The notes under the pieces were generated by a model. That model did not search any database and was not told where the DNA came from. It worked only from the letters and a program-made list of their open reading frames with translations. Below are positions 8,451 to 16,502 of a DNA stretch of 64,000 bases, piece after piece. The position numbers and the translations under genes were made by a program. The stretch comes from Hydrogenophaga sp. Root209 (lineage in GTDB: Bacteria > Pseudomonadota > Gammaproteobacteria > Burkholderiales > Burkholderiaceae_C), in NCBI RefSeq assembly GCF_001428625.1, contig NZ_LMIE01000029.1, forward strand, positions 585,873-649,872, in the 5' to 3' direction. Each line of letters opens with the position of its first letter. Positions within the stretch are counted from its first letter, which is position 1.

Positions 8451-9274
8451 TCCATCGACAAGCTCAGGACGATCGGTCCTTGAAATACATCGAAATCCAG
8501 GGCGTTGAACAGACCTTCAAGACGAGGAAGGGCAACTTTCCTGCGCTGCGCGACATCAACCTGACCGTGGCCAAAGGCGAGTTCGTCACGCTGATCGGCC
8601 ACTCGGGCTGTGGCAAGTCCACCTTGCTCAACCTGATTGCCGGCCTGACCGTGCCCACCAGCGGCGTGCTGCTCTGCGCCGACAAGGAGATCGCCGGACC
8701 CGGCCCTGAGCGCGCGGTGGTGTTCCAGAATCACTCGCTCCTGCCCTGGCTCACCTGCTTCGAAAACGTCTACCTCGCGGTCGAACGCGTGTTCTCGGCC
8801 TCCGAGACCAAGGCGCAGCTCAAGGCCCGCACCGAGGCCGCGCTCGCCATGGTGGGCCTCACGCCCGCCGCACAGAAACGGCCCGGTGAAATCTCTGGCG
8901 GCATGAAGCAGCGCGTGGGCATCGCCCGCGCCCTGTCGATGGAACCCAAGGTGCTGCTCATGGACGAGCCCTTTGGCGCGCTCGACGCCCTCACCCGCGC
9001 CAAGCTGCAGGACGAGCTGCTCGAGATCGTGGCTCGCACGCACAGCACGGTGGTCATGGTCACGCACGACGTGGACGAAGCCGTGCTGCTGTCCGACCGC
9101 ATCGTGATGCTCACCAACGGCCCGGCCGCCACCATCGGCGAAGTGCTCACCGTGGACCTGCCGCGCCCGCGCAACCGCGTGGCCCTGTCCGACGACGCCA
9201 GGTACCAGCAGTGCCGCAAGACGGTGATCGACTTCCTCTACACGCGCCAGGCGCACGTCGAAAAGGTGGCCTGA
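8447..9274 (+). CDS. nrtC: Nitrate ABC transporter ATP-binding protein
   Basis: This 275-residue ATPase has Walker A GHSGCGKST (about residue 53), a Q-loop in VVFQNHSLLPWLTC, the signature SGGMKQRVGIARAL, Walker B VLLMDEPFGALD and a switch histidine in VMVTHDVDEA. It is closest in type to NrtD/NasD/SsuB. It lacks the extra NrtA-like C-terminal domain of cyanobacterial NrtC, so it powers transport but has no built-in sensor. Translation is coupled to nrtB by the ATGA overlap. Confidence 0.9.
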   Translation: MIHRQAQDDRSLKYIEIQGVEQTFKTRKGNFPALRDINLTVAKGEFVTLIGHSGCGKSTLLNLIAGLTVPTSGVLLCADKEIAGPGPERAVVFQNHSLLPWLTCFENVYLAVERVFSASETKAQLKARTEAALAMVGLTPAAQKRPGEISGGMKQRVGIARALSMEPKVLLMDEPFGALDALTRAKLQDELLEIVARTHSTVVMVTHDVDEAVLLSDRIVMLTNGPAATIGEVLTVDLPRPRNRVALSDDARYQQCRKTVIDFLYTRQAHVEKVA

Positions 9275-9297
9275 TCCCCAAAGTGGGGCGTGATTCT

Positions 9298-9313
9298 CGG
9301 CATGGAATTTGCG
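9298..9313 (+). promoter_or_regulatory. Putative sigma-54 promoter of the NarK-type gene
   Basis: CGGCATGGAATTTGCG has GG at 9299-9300, ten bases, then GC at 9311-9312. The predicted start is near 9324, two bases before the leader hairpin. A CCCC-AAAGT-GGGG hairpin at about 9276-9288 just upstream may end nrtC transcripts, although no T-run follows it. Confidence 0.6.
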
Positions 9314-9325
9314 TGATGAGACGTC

Positions 9326-9343
9326 AAGGCTAACGACGGCCTT
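9326..9343 (+). promoter_or_regulatory. Leader hairpin with AACGAC hexaloop, candidate ANTAR-binding RNA (narK leader)
   Basis: AAGGCT-[AACGAC]-GGCCTT forms a six-pair stem with one T-G. The loop (9332-9337) is identical to the one in the nirB leader and differs by one base from that of nrtA. It would be at the 5' end of the transcript if the promoter at 9298-9313 is right. Confidence 0.65.
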
Positions 9344-9348
9344 TCAGT

Positions 9349-9382
9349 TGCAGCAGGTTGCCGGCTCCGGTGGCCTGTTGCA
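9349..9382 (+). other. Large hairpin in the narK leader, possible attenuator
   Basis: A 16-bp imperfect stem (TGCAGCAGGTTGCCGG against CCGGTGGCCTGTTGCA, four wobbles) starts six bases after the AACGAC hairpin. There is no T-run after it, so it is not a standard intrinsic terminator; it occupies the same place as the nrtA attenuator. The remaining leader to the ATG at 9473 shows nothing else I recognise. Confidence 0.5.
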
Positions 9383-9472
9383 CCCCATGCACCCGCACCC
9401 GGCATTGCGATCCGGACGTCTGCGGCGTGGGTTCCATCTCCTCCCCACACCCCTCTCACAAAGGTCTACGCC

Positions 9473-10687
9473 ATGGCGGGTTTCCGTACGTTCCTGAAAG
9501 CAGGCCACAGCCCCACGCTGCTGGCCTCCTTCATCTACTTCACCTACTGCTGTGGCGTCTGGGTCACCAACGGGGCCATGGCACCCTTCATCAAGGACTC
9601 GCTCAACCTGAGCCCGGCCCAGCTCGGCGTGATGCTCTCGGTGCCGATCTTTGCCGGTGCGCTCATGCGGTTTCCGCTCGGCATCCTGGCTCAGTACATT
9701 GGCCGCAAGAACGCCACGCTGGTGGAAATGGGCGGCATTGCGATCGCGCTGCTGTTCGGCTACTTCTACGTGGAGACCTTCAACCACCTGATCGCCATGG
9801 GCGTGCTGCTGGGCATTGCCGGCGCCAGCTTCGGCGTTGCGTTGTCGCTGGGCTCGGGCTCTTTCCCGGCGCGCTACAAAGGCCTGGCCATGGGCCTGGT
9901 GGGTGCGGGCAACGTGGGCACCTCCCTGTCGGCCCTGCTGGCGCCGCAGCTGGCGCAAGCCTATGGCTGGAAGGCCGTGTACGGCATCGCCGCGCTGGGC
10001 CTCCTGGTGCCGGTGCTGGTGATGATCTTCCTGGCCAGGGAACCCGATGACGTGGACAAACACGCCGGCCTGCGCGAACACGTCGCCTGCCTGTTCGAGA
10101 AGGACGGTTGGGCCTTCAGCGTCATCTACGCCATCACCTTCGGCGGCTTCATCGGCCTGGCCACCTTCCTGCCGAGCTACTACTACGACCAGTTCGGCGT
10201 GAGCAAGGTGCAGGCCGGTCAGCTCACCATGCTCGCGGCGTTCATGGGCGCGGCGCTGCGCATCTTCGGCGGCTGGATCTCCGACCACTGGGGCGGCATC
10301 AACACGCTCACCGCTGTGTTGATCATCATCTCCGTCAGCTTGCTGGCCTGCGGCCTGGCCGGTGGCTCGCTGGTGATCACCACCCTGTTGCTGATGCTGT
10401 GCTTCGCGGCACTGGGAGCGGGCAATGGCGCGCTGTTCCAGCTGGTGCCCCTGCGCTGGCCGCTGTCCACCGCCGTGGCCGGTTCCATGATCGGCGAGAT
10501 CGGCGCCCTCGGTGGTGGCCTGGTGCCCAACGCCATGGGCCTGTCGCGCCAGTACACCGGCACCTACCTCTGGGGCTTCGCGCTGTTTTCGGTGCTCGCG
10601 CTGCTGGTGCTGCTGATGATGCGTTCGATGCAGATGCGATGGACGCGCACCTGGGCGGAGAAAGGTGGTCGCGCGCGCAGCGCGTGA
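9473..10687 (+). CDS. narK: MFS nitrate/nitrite transporter, NarK/NasA type
   Basis: This 404-residue membrane protein is predicted to have 12 helices. The nitrate-signature glycine-rich motifs are present: GLVGAGNVGTSLSALL near residue 140 and ALGAGNGALFQLVPLRW near 310, with the family arginine in GALMRFPLG near 65. It would import nitrate (proton symport) or exchange nitrate and nitrite. It stands downstream of nrtABC with its own leader, so the cell has both a high-affinity ABC importer and an MFS carrier. The symbol could equally be nasA in the transporter sense; I use narK to avoid confusion with the reductase. Confidence 0.88.
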   Translation: MAGFRTFLKAGHSPTLLASFIYFTYCCGVWVTNGAMAPFIKDSLNLSPAQLGVMLSVPIFAGALMRFPLGILAQYIGRKNATLVEMGGIAIALLFGYFYVETFNHLIAMGVLLGIAGASFGVALSLGSGSFPARYKGLAMGLVGAGNVGTSLSALLAPQLAQAYGWKAVYGIAALGLLVPVLVMIFLAREPDDVDKHAGLREHVACLFEKDGWAFSVIYAITFGGFIGLATFLPSYYYDQFGVSKVQAGQLTMLAAFMGAALRIFGGWISDHWGGINTLTAVLIIISVSLLACGLAGGSLVITTLLLMLCFAALGAGNGALFQLVPLRWPLSTAVAGSMIGEIGALGGGLVPNAMGLSRQYTGTYLWGFALFSVLALLVLLMMRSMQMRWTRTWAEKGGRARSA

Positions 10688-10712
10688 CGGCAGCGGCACA
10701 CCTTCCGTGACT

Positions 10713-11765
10713 CTAGAGGTGCATGGCCACCTCGATGGCGCCCAACACGAACAGGGCGATCCAGAGGGTGGTGGCGAGCATCAGGGCCGAGGGTCGCCAT
10801 CCGGTTCGGGCCAGCCCGCCGAACGAGGTTTTCATGCCCAGCGCGGTCACCCCCACCATCAGACAAGCGCGTGAGCCTTCGGCCAGACTCAGTTGCAGGG
10901 ATGTCGACATCCAGCCCGCCGAGTGAACGCCCACCAGACCGACGAACAGCACCAGAAAGCCCGGCACCGGGAGCTTGAACTTGCGCGGGGAAGACACTGC
11001 CGCGATCTCTGACGGGAGCCTGCGCACGACGACCGAGATGCCCATGACCACGACCACCAGCAGACTCACCCGCAGCAGCTTGACGATGGACGCCGTGTCT
11101 CCGGCCTCGTGGCCCAGCGAATAACCGGCCACCACCACCTGCGCCACATCGTGGATGGTGCCCCCCAGAAAAACACCGGCCCACAGGGGCGGCAGCGCCA
11201 GCGCACCGGCCACCAGCGGGTAGAGCAGCATGGCCACCGTGGACAGCACGGTCGCCAGCACCACCGCGCTCAAGGTATTGCGCTCGCGGTGTTCGTCTTG
11301 CGGCAGCACGGCCGCAATGGCCAGTGCAGCCGCGGCGCCGCAAATGGCCGTGGCGCCACCGGCGAGCAAGCCCATGCTCCACGACAGCCGCAGCCAGCGC
11401 GCCACCAGCACACCGCACAACACCGTGCTGACCACCGCCAGGACCACGATGAGACCGGTGACCCAGCCCAGGCTTTCGATCTGGCCGATCGTGATGCGGG
11501 CGCCCAGCAAGCCAATGCCCAGCCGCAGCACCACGCGCATGCACGCGTCCACGCCGGGTGCTGTGCGCGGGTCGTGGCTCTGGTAATGGAAGGCCGCGCC
11601 CATGAGCAGGCCGTACAGCATGGGCGGGCCGCCGTGCATGCCCGCGACGAACACAGCGGCCAGCGCGATCACGGCGCACAGCGCCACACCCGGCCACAGG
11701 CTGACGAGGTGGTCGGAGCGCGCGTGCCAGATTTCCATGGTGCCGGAGCGCCACCCGTGCCGCAT
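10713..11765 (-). CDS. YeiH/UPF0324 family putative sulfate or sulfite exporter
   Basis: This protein of about 350 residues has 10-11 hydrophobic helices. The UPF0324 features RLGIGLLGARITIGQI, GATAICGAAAALAIA and GTIHDVAQVVVAG are present. Members such as TauZ are proposed sulfate exporters in sulfonate degradation; substrate is not proven in general. The start at 11765 is preceded by GGAAGG at 9 bases, supplied by an upstream repeat; ATG at 11738 is an alternative. It is the last gene of the operon that begins with the GntR regulator. It ends 25 bases from the convergent narK stop. Confidence 0.8.
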   Translation of the reverse strand: MRHGWRSGTMEIWHARSDHLVSLWPGVALCAVIALAAVFVAGMHGGPPMLYGLLMGAAFHYQSHDPRTAPGVDACMRVVLRLGIGLLGARITIGQIESLGWVTGLIVVLAVVSTVLCGVLVARWLRLSWSMGLLAGGATAICGAAAALAIAAVLPQDEHRERNTLSAVVLATVLSTVAMLLYPLVAGALALPPLWAGVFLGGTIHDVAQVVVAGYSLGHEAGDTASIVKLLRVSLLVVVVMGISVVVRRLPSEIAAVSSPRKFKLPVPGFLVLFVGLVGVHSAGWMSTSLQLSLAEGSRACLMVGVTALGMKTSFGGLARTGWRPSALMLATTLWIALFVLGAIEVAMHL

Positions 11766-11864
11766 GAAGCGGCGCCTTCCAGGTGCACCGCCGGGCCGGC
11801 TCTGCCGGACGACCAGTGCCGCCCCCTTGAGGGGGTGGCGCGAAGCGCCGCGGGGGTGTTTCAT
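11766..11864 (-). repeat. Intergenic repeat (family B) at the fpr/yeiH junction
   Basis: The first ATG (11864) overlaps the fpr stop as ATGA. The element contains the hairpin sequences GGCGC-TTC-GCGCC and CCCCC-TCAA-GGGGG. It stays open in frame for 33 codons to the yeiH ATG at 11765, with GGAAGG placed as ribosome-binding site. I recognise the CCCCTCAAGGGGG type as a dispersed Comamonadaceae repeat; only one copy is in this window. Confidence 0.7.
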
Positions 11865-12634
11865 TTGTCCACGAAAGCGCGTTCGATCACGTACTGCCCG
11901 GGCTGGCTCATGTTGCCCTCGCGCAGGCCCAGCTTGTCGAGCAGGTCGCGGGTGTCGCGCAGCGTTTCGGGGCTGCCGCACAGCATGAAGCGGTCGTCCG
12001 ATGTGCTGAGCGGCGGCAGGCCCAGGTCGTGTGGAAGGCGGCCGGTTTCCAGCAGCGTGGGGATGCGGCCCTGGTGGCGAAACGCCTCGCGCGTGACCGT
12101 GGGGTAGTACAGCAACTTGGCGCGCACCTGCTCGCCAAACCATTCGTTCCTGGGCAGTTCGTGGGTGATCAGGTGCTCGTAAGCCAGCTCGTTCACCTGT
12201 CGGCAGCCGTGTACCAGCACGATCTTGTCGTACAGCTCGTACACCTCGGGGTCCCGGATCACGCTCATGAACGGCGCCAGCCCCGTGCCGGTGGACAGCA
12301 GGTACAGGTGGCGCCCGGGCGTGAGGTTCTGCGTGAGCAAGGTGCCCGAGGCCTTGCGGCCGACCAGCACCGTGTCGCCGACCTGGATGTGCTGCAGGCG
12401 CGAGGTCAGGGGACCGTCGGGCACCTTGATGCTCAGGAACTCCAGCGTCTCTTCGTAGTGCGGGCTCACCATGCTGTACGCGCGCAACAGGGGTCTGCCG
12501 TCGACCATGAGACCGATCATGGCGAACTGGCCACTCTGGTAGCGAAAACCGGGGTCGCGGGTGGTGGTGAAGGAAAACAGCCGGTCGGTCCAGTGGTGAA
12601 CTGTCAGCACCTGGGCTTCAAACAGATTGCTCAT
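11861..12634 (-). CDS. fpr: Ferredoxin--NADP reductase
   Basis: This 257-residue FAD enzyme is the usual length for bacterial Fpr. It has the flavin motif RAYSMVSPHYEE (about residues 50-61), STGTGLAPFMSVI (about 113-125) for NADP and GSPETL near the C terminus. It moves electrons between NADP(H) and ferredoxin. The start MSNLFEAQ is chosen to fit the family. It follows the DUF971 gene by two bases in the AprAB-like operon, which also encodes two ferredoxins, so it is a natural electron source for them. Confidence 0.92.
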   Translation of the reverse strand: MSNLFEAQVLTVHHWTDRLFSFTTTRDPGFRYQSGQFAMIGLMVDGRPLLRAYSMVSPHYEETLEFLSIKVPDGPLTSRLQHIQVGDTVLVGRKASGTLLTQNLTPGRHLYLLSTGTGLAPFMSVIRDPEVYELYDKIVLVHGCRQVNELAYEHLITHELPRNEWFGEQVRAKLLYYPTVTREAFRHQGRIPTLLETGRLPHDLGLPPLSTSDDRFMLCGSPETLRDTRDLLDKLGLREGNMSQPGQYVIERAFVDK

Positions 12635-12636
12635 GG

Positions 12637-12951
12637 TCAGGCTTCCGATGCAAGGGTGGATGAGAGTTCGCGCAGGTAAGGCCATGGGTAGATGCCACGG
12701 TCGTGGCCATCGTCAAAGCACAGCTGCAGGCCGAACTCCCCCACCGGGTGGAGTTCGGTCATCCGGGTGGTGGCCGGCGGCGTGGGTCCGAGGCCATCGC
12801 GCCGCAGCTTCACGCACGCGGCGCAGCGGCAGGCACATCGCAGGTCGCGTGAGCTCATGGAGGCTTGCAGGCCGTCGCTCCAGCCGATGTCGAGCTGGCC
12901 CGATGCCTGGTGGTGAACGATGTCAACCGGGTGCACGGCGTCGGCGCTCAC
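12637..12951 (-). CDS. DUF971 (gamma-butyrobetaine hydroxylase-like N-terminal) domain protein
   Basis: This protein of about 104 residues has a GTG start (VSADAVHPVDIVHH) 7 bases after GAAGG. It ends with the DUF971 motif GIYPWPYLRELS. A cysteine cluster C-A-C-x-C-x-x-C near residues 40-46 may bind metal. The family occurs near Fe-S and apbC/mrp genes and as the N-terminal part of some hydroxylases; its function is unknown. It overlaps nothing but sits between a family A repeat and fpr. An in-frame ATG lies 66 bases upstream, within the repeat, but I prefer the GTG. Confidence 0.8.
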   Translation of the reverse strand: MSADAVHPVDIVHHQASGQLDIGWSDGLQASMSSRDLRCACRCAACVKLRRDGLGPTPPATTRMTELHPVGEFGLQLCFDDGHDRGIYPWPYLRELSSTLASEA

Positions 12952-13017
12952 TGGGGTACCTTCGCCCTGCGGGCTGCGGTGCGAGCTTGCTTGGGAACGG
13001 CCCGGCGCGGCGCTCAT
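12944..13017 (-). repeat. Junction repeat family A, copy 1
   Basis: The element runs from ATGAGCGC (13017) to GTGAGCGC (12951) with core CCGTTCCCAAGCAAGC and GCGAAGGTACCCCA before the second start. Its ATG overlaps the TGA of the upstream ATPase gene. The two starts are 66 bases apart and in frame. Copies 2 and 3 lie at 13891-13964 and 50326-50398. Confidence 0.85.
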
Positions 13018-13898
13018 CCTATGGTTCCCCGCACGCCTTCGGGACCCATCTCGACACTCAGACCGGCCAGGCCGCCTTCCATGAGATCGCCCCCCATCGC
13101 CGCCAGGCTCTCTTCGCGAATCAGCCCTTTGATGGTCTGCACCAAGGCGAGAAACTCGGGCGTGGACGTCATCTCGGGCGTACGGGGCCGGGGCAGCGGC
13201 ACCACGATCTCGGCCTTCACGCGGCCCGGTCGTGCCGTCATCACGTAGATGCGGTCCGAGAGGAAGATTGCTTCATCGATGTCATGGGTGATGAACAGCA
13301 CCGAGATGCGCAGGCGCTGCCACATGTTGGTGAGAATTTCCTGCATCACCACACGGGTCTGCGAATCCAGCGCACCGAAGGGCTCGTCCATCAGCAGAAC
13401 CTGCGGGCTGGTGGAGAGGGCCCGCACGATGCCCACGCGCTGCTTCATGCCGCCCGAGAGCTGGTCGGGGTAGTGGTTCTCGAAATGCAGCAAGCCCGCC
13501 AGCCCCAGCAAGGTGCGCGCCCGGGTTTCGCGTGCGCTGGGCGACACGCCCTGGATCTTCATGCCGAACTCGACGTTCTTGCGCACCGTCATCCAGGGAA
13601 ACAGCGAGTACTGCTGAAACACCACGCCGCGGTCGGCGCCGGGCTCCTCGATGCGCACGCCATCGAGCCGGGCCTCGCCCGCACTGGGTTGCACGAAACC
13701 CGCCGCCACGTTGAGCAGGCTCGACTTGCCGCACCCCGAGGGTCCGATGAGTGAAACGAATTCACCGGGCTGCACGTGGATGGAGACCGAGTCCACCGCC
13801 TGGACCACCGAACCCTTGACCTTGAACTGGATGGACACGTCCTGCATTTCGACCAGGCCACGCACCGCCGACTCGGGTTGGGACATCACCGCGCTCAT
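13014..13898 (-). CDS. ABC transporter ATP-binding protein, nitrate/sulfonate/taurine type
   Basis: This 294-residue ATPase has Walker A GPSGCGKSS (about residue 55), VFQQYSLFPWMTV, signature LSGGMKQRVGIVRAL, Walker B VLLMDEPFGALDSQ and LFITHDIDEAIFLSD. The type is SsuB/TauB/NrtD. The start at 13898 (MSAVMSQPES) is provided by a family A repeat with GAAGG 7 bases upstream. A 30-residue C-terminal tail follows the core fold. It pairs with the permease and binding protein upstream. Confidence 0.88.
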   Translation of the reverse strand: MSAVMSQPESAVRGLVEMQDVSIQFKVKGSVVQAVDSVSIHVQPGEFVSLIGPSGCGKSSLLNVAAGFVQPSAGEARLDGVRIEEPGADRGVVFQQYSLFPWMTVRKNVEFGMKIQGVSPSARETRARTLLGLAGLLHFENHYPDQLSGGMKQRVGIVRALSTSPQVLLMDEPFGALDSQTRVVMQEILTNMWQRLRISVLFITHDIDEAIFLSDRIYVMTARPGRVKAEIVVPLPRPRTPEMTSTPEFLALVQTIKGLIREESLAAMGGDLMEGGLAGLSVEMGPEGVRGTIG

Positions 13899-13964
13899 TG
13901 GGGTACCTTCGCTCTGCGAGCTGCGGTGCGCGCTTGCTTGGGAACGGCCCGGCGCTGCGCTCAT
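13891..13964 (-). repeat. Junction repeat family A, copy 2
   Basis: ATGAGCGC occurs at both ends (starts at 13964 and 13898, 66 bases apart, in frame). The first ATG overlaps the TGA of the permease gene. The core and Shine-Dalgarno segment match copy 1 almost exactly. Removing one end copy and the interior would restore a plain ATGA overlap between the permease and ATPase genes. Confidence 0.85.
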
Positions 13965-14956
13965 GACCGCTCTCCCGGTGAAGCCGATGACTGCCAGGGC
14001 ATGGCGATGCGCGAGGCCAGGCGGATGGCGCTGCTGCACAGCAGCCCCAGGATGCCGATGGTGATCATGCCCAGCGCGATCTCGGGATAGGAGATGAGCG
14101 AATACGCCTCCCAGGTGAAGTAGCCGATGCCGAACTGGCCCGAGATCATTTCAGCCGCGATCAACGACACCCAGGCCACGCCCATGCCCACGGCCAGACC
14201 GGTAAAGATGTGCGGCAAGGCGGCCGGCAGCACCACCTCGAACAGCAGCGTGGGTTCGCGCGCACCGAGCGAACGGGCGGCCCGCAGCAGCACCGGGTCG
14301 ATCGCTTCCACACCATGGATGCTGTTGAGCAGGATGGGGAAGAAGGCGCCGAGGAAAGTGATGAACACGATGCTGACCTCGTTGCTCGGCCACAGCATGA
14401 TGGACATGGGCACCCAGGCAATGGCGGGAATCGGTCGGAACACCTCCAACGCGGGCATGCTGATCTGGCGGAACCACCGGTAGCGGCCGATCAACAAGCC
14501 CAGGCCGATGCCGAGCACCGCGGCAATGGCAAAGCCATAGAGGATGCGGCGCACGCTGATGCCGATGTTGGTGACGAAGGCGGAGGACTGGTTGACCTCG
14601 ATCACCTTGTCGAACACCTCGATCGGGCTGGGTATGTTGCCGAATCGCACGTAGAAGTCGAGCCGGTAGTGCGTGGCCAGATGCCAGGCGAGCAACACGC
14701 CGCCGATGGAGATCACGGCCATGATCCAGCCGGTCATCTGCTCCCGCATCCAGGTGCCCAGGCGGGCCACGCTGGTGTTGCCGGCGCCCGCATGGCTTGC
14801 GGGTGTGGCCTGGCGTTTCACGATGTTCAACACAGTCACCGTGGACTTGGCGGCAGGCGCATCCGGCGTCTCTGCGGTGTGCGCGGGTGGGGTGGGGTTG
14901 TCGGGCACGTAACCCGCGGGGTCACGGCTCACGTCCAGCAAGGAGGCGGCGTGCAT
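13961..14956 (-). CDS. ABC transporter permease, SsuC/TauC type
   Basis: This 331-residue protein has about 85 cytoplasmic N-terminal residues rich in P, A and T, then six hydrophobic helices. An EAA-like loop LGAREPTLLFEVVLPAALPHI lies near residue 235, split as LGAREPTLLF and EVVLPAALPHI. It is the membrane part of the importer encoded with the flanking binding protein and ATPase. It lies 3 bases after the binding-protein gene. The long N-terminal extension is not usual in SsuC. Confidence 0.88.
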   Translation of the reverse strand: MHAASLLDVSRDPAGYVPDNPTPPAHTAETPDAPAAKSTVTVLNIVKRQATPASHAGAGNTSVARLGTWMREQMTGWIMAVISIGGVLLAWHLATHYRLDFYVRFGNIPSPIEVFDKVIEVNQSSAFVTNIGISVRRILYGFAIAAVLGIGLGLLIGRYRWFRQISMPALEVFRPIPAIAWVPMSIMLWPSNEVSIVFITFLGAFFPILLNSIHGVEAIDPVLLRAARSLGAREPTLLFEVVLPAALPHIFTGLAVGMGVAWVSLIAAEMISGQFGIGYFTWEAYSLISYPEIALGMITIGILGLLCSSAIRLASRIAMPWQSSASPGERS

Positions 14957-14959
14957 GGC

Positions 14960-16441
14960 TTATTTCCCGCTCATGGCCAGAACGCTGGCGGGAACAGCCT
15001 GCGCCAGCGCTTCGGCGTACGACGCCAGCTTGCCGCCGCTTTGGGCGGCAAAGGCTTCGGCGTCTTTCTTCAGCAGAAAGGGCACCACCGCAGGCGCTTT
15101 GGGGTTGCTCAGGTTGACGGAGTAGAACGCCTTGTCGGCAAACAGCTTGATGCCCAGCGTCTTGTCGAAGAGGTAAGCCACCGACACCTGCTTTCCTTCG
15201 GCCTGGTACTGCCGAACCCCGGCCAGCAGGCAGGCGGGTGAACTCACGGGAACCAGACCCCCGCCTTCCAGCCAGATCTCACCGGAGTCCTTGGGGTGGG
15301 TCACCATGCGGTTGCAGATGGGGTCTCGGCCCGTCACTTCGTAGTTGGCCAGCGTCTGCTTCTGCGCCTCGTAGTCCTGGCCGCGCTCCTTGAAGGCCTG
15401 GCGCACATAGGTCTCGTTGACCCAGGCGTTGATGTCGAATTCCTTCACGCGGCCCAGCTTGGACAGCACGCCGTGAGCGAGCTTGATGGTGTCGAGCCAG
15501 CGTGGCTTGATGGTGGGGTCCAGCGTGTGGATGCCGTTCGGGCCGAGGAACATGTAGCCCACTTCCTTCTCGATCTTGGTCCACTCCTCCACCTTCTGCA
15601 TCGCCAGGCTCGGGTTCTTGCGCACCCAGTCGTTGGCCTCCATCAAGGCCTTGATGTAGGCCACCACCGCCTCGGGGTAGGCGTCGGCGAAATCCTTGCG
15701 AACCACCACACCATGAAAGGTGGGCACTTTCGTCTGGGCGCCGTCAAAGATCTTGCGGGCGAAACCGCGGTAGGGCAGCAGGTCGGCGAAGGGAACGAAG
15801 TCACCGTGAGCGTCGATCTTCTGTTCCTGCAGGTTGGTGGTGCCCACCTCGGGGCTCTGGCTCACCAGGTTCCAGTAGTCGTTGGGCCAGCCGCGCTCCT
15901 GCATGGCCTGCAGCATCATCCCGTGGGCGGCCGAACCGAAAGGCACGGAGACCGTCTTGCCCTTGAGGTCGGCCAACTCGTAGTAGGGGCTGTCCTTGTG
16001 CACGACCACGCCGTTGCCCGAACCGAAGGCGTTGTACGCAATGATGGCGACCAGCTGGGTTTCGTTGCCCCGGTTCTGCTGGCCGGTGGCACCGTTCACC
16101 AGCAGCGGGTAGTCGCCCATCATCCCGATCTGCAGCTTGTTGGCCACCATGCCATTGGTGACCGGCGGGCCGGAGGTGAAGTTCTGCCAGTCGAGCTTCC
16201 AGGTGATGTTCTGGTATTTGCCGGTCTTGGGCAGGTGCTTTTCCAGCAGCTTGAGTTCCTTGAGCACGATGCCACCGGTGACGGTGTTGGTGGTCGTGTT
16301 CTGCGTGCCAATGCCGATCGTGACTACCTTCTTGTCCTGCGCCAGCAGGACCGAGGGCAACAGCGCCAGCGACATCCACACCACGGGGTGCAAGAGGTGG
16401 CCGAACCAGGCGGGACGTGGGGAGCGGGTGATAGCAGTCAT
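14960..16441 (-). CDS. ABC transporter substrate-binding protein, sulfonate/nitrate superfamily
   Basis: This 493-residue protein has a signal peptide or anchor near residues 18-35 (cleavage probably after LLAQ). The NMT1/SsuA-like fold follows (GNGVVVHKDSPYYELADLKGKTVSVPFGSAAHGMML can be seen in segments near residues 140-175). It is about 150 residues longer than SsuA or TauA: residues after about 340 hold a cysteine pair (DPICNRM, SPACLLAG) and a second NosL-like-sized segment I do not recognise. The ligand is unknown; neighbours suggest a sulfur compound. Confidence 0.8.
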   Translation of the reverse strand: MTAITRSPRPAWFGHLLHPVVWMSLALLPSVLLAQDKKVVTIGIGTQNTTTNTVTGGIVLKELKLLEKHLPKTGKYQNITWKLDWQNFTSGPPVTNGMVANKLQIGMMGDYPLLVNGATGQQNRGNETQLVAIIAYNAFGSGNGVVVHKDSPYYELADLKGKTVSVPFGSAAHGMMLQAMQERGWPNDYWNLVSQSPEVGTTNLQEQKIDAHGDFVPFADLLPYRGFARKIFDGAQTKVPTFHGVVVRKDFADAYPEAVVAYIKALMEANDWVRKNPSLAMQKVEEWTKIEKEVGYMFLGPNGIHTLDPTIKPRWLDTIKLAHGVLSKLGRVKEFDINAWVNETYVRQAFKERGQDYEAQKQTLANYEVTGRDPICNRMVTHPKDSGEIWLEGGGLVPVSSPACLLAGVRQYQAEGKQVSVAYLFDKTLGIKLFADKAFYSVNLSNPKAPAVVPFLLKKDAEAFAAQSGGKLASYAEALAQAVPASVLAMSGK

Positions 16442-16502
16442 GAGAACCTCCAGGAGAGTTGAACAATCAATCGGGATCCGGGCGTGGCCGTGAGCGTGGG
16501 GC

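Noticed and set aside
9311-9324. GCGT-[GATGAG]-ACGT as a first ANTAR hairpin for narK
   Set aside because: It overlaps the -12 element of the predicted promoter and would not be transcribed.
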